Assembly (NCBI GenBank): GCA_947243795.1
Contig: OX365931.1
Span: forward strand, 744,001 to 808,000
Length of the DNA stretch: 64,000 nt
Direction: 5' to 3'
From: Saccharomyces uvarum
Taxonomy: Eukaryota; Ascomycota; Saccharomycetes; Saccharomycetales; Saccharomycetaceae
A model generated the notes under the pieces. It was given only the letters and a program-made list of their open reading frames with translations. It had not been told where the DNA came from and did not search any database. Below are positions 62,997 to 64,000 of this stretch, piece after piece. The first letter of the stretch is position 1. Every line of letters starts with the position of its first letter. The translations under genes and the position numbers were made by a program.

Positions 62997-64000
62997 CTAT
63001 GAATCGACCCCATTAACCACTTCCTGCAGAAACATCTTGCATACCAATTCTGGGCGATCTAAGCATAAGTTATGCGAACAGTCTGGTAGAATTATCACTT
63101 TACGAAGGTATTCTTTATCGATAGTATCCTCATAGTATTTTAAATTCTTGATGGGGGCTACGGGGTCTTTTTCCGCACCAAACAATATAATGTCTTGTTT
63201 TATATCCGATTGTGTCAACATTACATTAAATTTATCCCAATCCACAGTTACCCATCCGAGTAAATAACCTAAGATAGTTCTGCTTTTATTACTAATGTTA
63301 TTTTTGAATTGCCAAAGCTTCCTATAATTCAACTTAGTATCATCATTATCTTGATAAAAATACTGCTTGATGCCGGAACTTTCCAAACCCTTTACTTGAT
63401 CAAATTTGTTTCTATAAATGTCAAATAACCATGGCAGCTTGAAGACGCCATAAAGTGCCCATTGGAGAAGCCGTCTATCCTTGGAAAGCTGCTCTATATG
63501 AGCTTTCGGAGGTGTCAATAGAACAAACCTTTCCACCACATTGAGAATTGCCAAGCGCTGTTCATAGAGATGACATGCCAGAAAACATCCCATAGAATGA
63601 CCTACTAGAACAAATTTGCGGCCATTAAATAGATTTGTGTCATCATCGTTTGGCACAGCGGTAGGCCATTTTTTTGATACATCACATACGAGGACGAAAA
63701 TAAGCTCCACCACTTTCAACATGGGATAATCTTTCCATTCGGAACTTTGACCAAATCCAGGCAAATCAAACACCAAAAAAGCCTTTCGCTCGGAATCTAG
63801 TAGCTTGAGCAGTGGCTCAAATTGTTCCAAGTTGCCAGCTAACCCAGGTACAAAAACGAATACTACATCGTTCTGTATCCCTTTATCACCCAGGTTATGG
63901 CATGTTCTTATCCTTGATTGCCGGTCTGGTAGTTGTACAGAAAAGAACTCTTCATGCACAGCAATAAACTTCAACCTAAAGTCTAAACTTACCTCTGGTT
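62997..64000 (-). CDS. LDH1: Lipid-droplet hydrolase Ldh1, 5' end outside the window
   Basis: An alpha/beta-hydrolase of the YBR204C family with esterase and triacylglycerol lipase activity at lipid droplets. The frame is open to the window edge: codons upstream of 63974 read PEVSLDFR before LKFIAVHEEF, matching the family, so the N-terminal about 40 residues are missing. The nucleophile elbow is GHSMG within KFVLVGHSMGCFLACHLYEQ. The acid is in FGAEKDPVAPIKN and the His in DCSHNLCLDRPE. The C-terminus is VVNGVDS, lacking the SKL-type end of the S. cerevisiae protein. Confidence 0.93.
   Translation of the reverse strand, partial: PEVSLDFRLKFIAVHEEFFSVQLPDRQSRIRTCHNLGDKGIQNDVVFVFVPGLAGNLEQFEPLLKLLDSERKAFLVFDLPGFGQSSEWKDYPMLKVVELIFVLVCDVSKKWPTAVPNDDDTNLFNGRKFVLVGHSMGCFLACHLYEQRLAILNVVERFVLLTPPKAHIEQLSKDRRLLQWALYGVFKLPWLFDIYRNKFDQVKGLESSGIKQYFYQDNDDTKLNYRKLWQFKNNISNKSRTILGYLLGWVTVDWDKFNVMLTQSDIKQDIILFGAEKDPVAPIKNLKYYEDTIDKEYLRKVIILPDCSHNLCLDRPELVCKMFLQEVVNGVDS

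Overview
This is budding-yeast nuclear DNA. The gene order and orientation match, gene for gene, the right arm of Saccharomyces cerevisiae chromosome II from about UBS1/YBR165W to LDH1/YBR204C. From memory of the reference proteins, many proteins differ by roughly 5-20% and have small length changes (TYR1, SMY2, GDT1, NTC20, YBR184W, YBR197C, COS111). The source is therefore most likely another Saccharomyces sensu stricto species, not S. cerevisiae itself; I cannot say which. The window is compact, with single-copy genes on both strands, short spliceosomal introns with GTATGT-type donors and TACTAAC-type branch points, Rap1 sites at ribosomal-protein genes, and poly(dA:dT)-rich promoters. I saw no transposon, LTR, tRNA, rRNA or CRISPR.

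Layout: 1-9.7 kb holds the UBS1 tail, TYR1, POP7, PEX32, SSE2, NPL4 and SEC66. 9.7-20 kb holds SMY2, UMP1, SWD3, ECM31, EHT1 and FZO1. 20-31 kb holds DTR1, RPS6B (intron), SMP1, YPC1, the uncharacterised YBR184W and MBA1. 31-41.5 kb holds PCH2 (intron), GDT1, NTC20, RPS9B (intron), RPL21A (intron), RIM2, MED8 and AIM4. 41.5-51 kb holds MSI1, PGI1, YBR197C, TAF5 and KTR4. 51-64 kb holds BEM1, DER1, the small YBR201C-A, MCM7, COS111 and a 5'-truncated LDH1.

The genes are mostly unrelated neighbours, as usual in yeast, but some themes recur. NPL4 and DER1 act in ER-associated degradation, UMP1 in proteasome assembly; NPL4 and UMP1 carry Rpn4/PACE-like sites. DTR1, YBR184W and PCH2 form a loose meiosis/sporulation neighbourhood: PCH2 and YBR184W each have a Ume6/URS1-like site about 100-130 bp before the ATG, and DTR1 has an Ndt80-like site. 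SSE2 has a perfect heat-shock element, PGI1 a Rap1/Gcr1-type activating sequence, and MCM7 two abutting early-cell-cycle boxes.

Several start codons were chosen at the first ATG supported by family length, where the open frame extends further upstream without an ATG (UMP1, SWD3, ECM31, DTR1, NTC20, MED8, AIM4, PGI1, TAF5, COS111). Items most worth a second look are YBR184W (meiotic-type promoter plus an internal duplicated motif), a 165-codon secreted/membrane-like ORF in the MCM7 promoter, an apparent diverged duplication linking the PGI1 promoter with the 3' end of YBR197C, and the loss of a C-terminal peroxisomal signal in LDH1.
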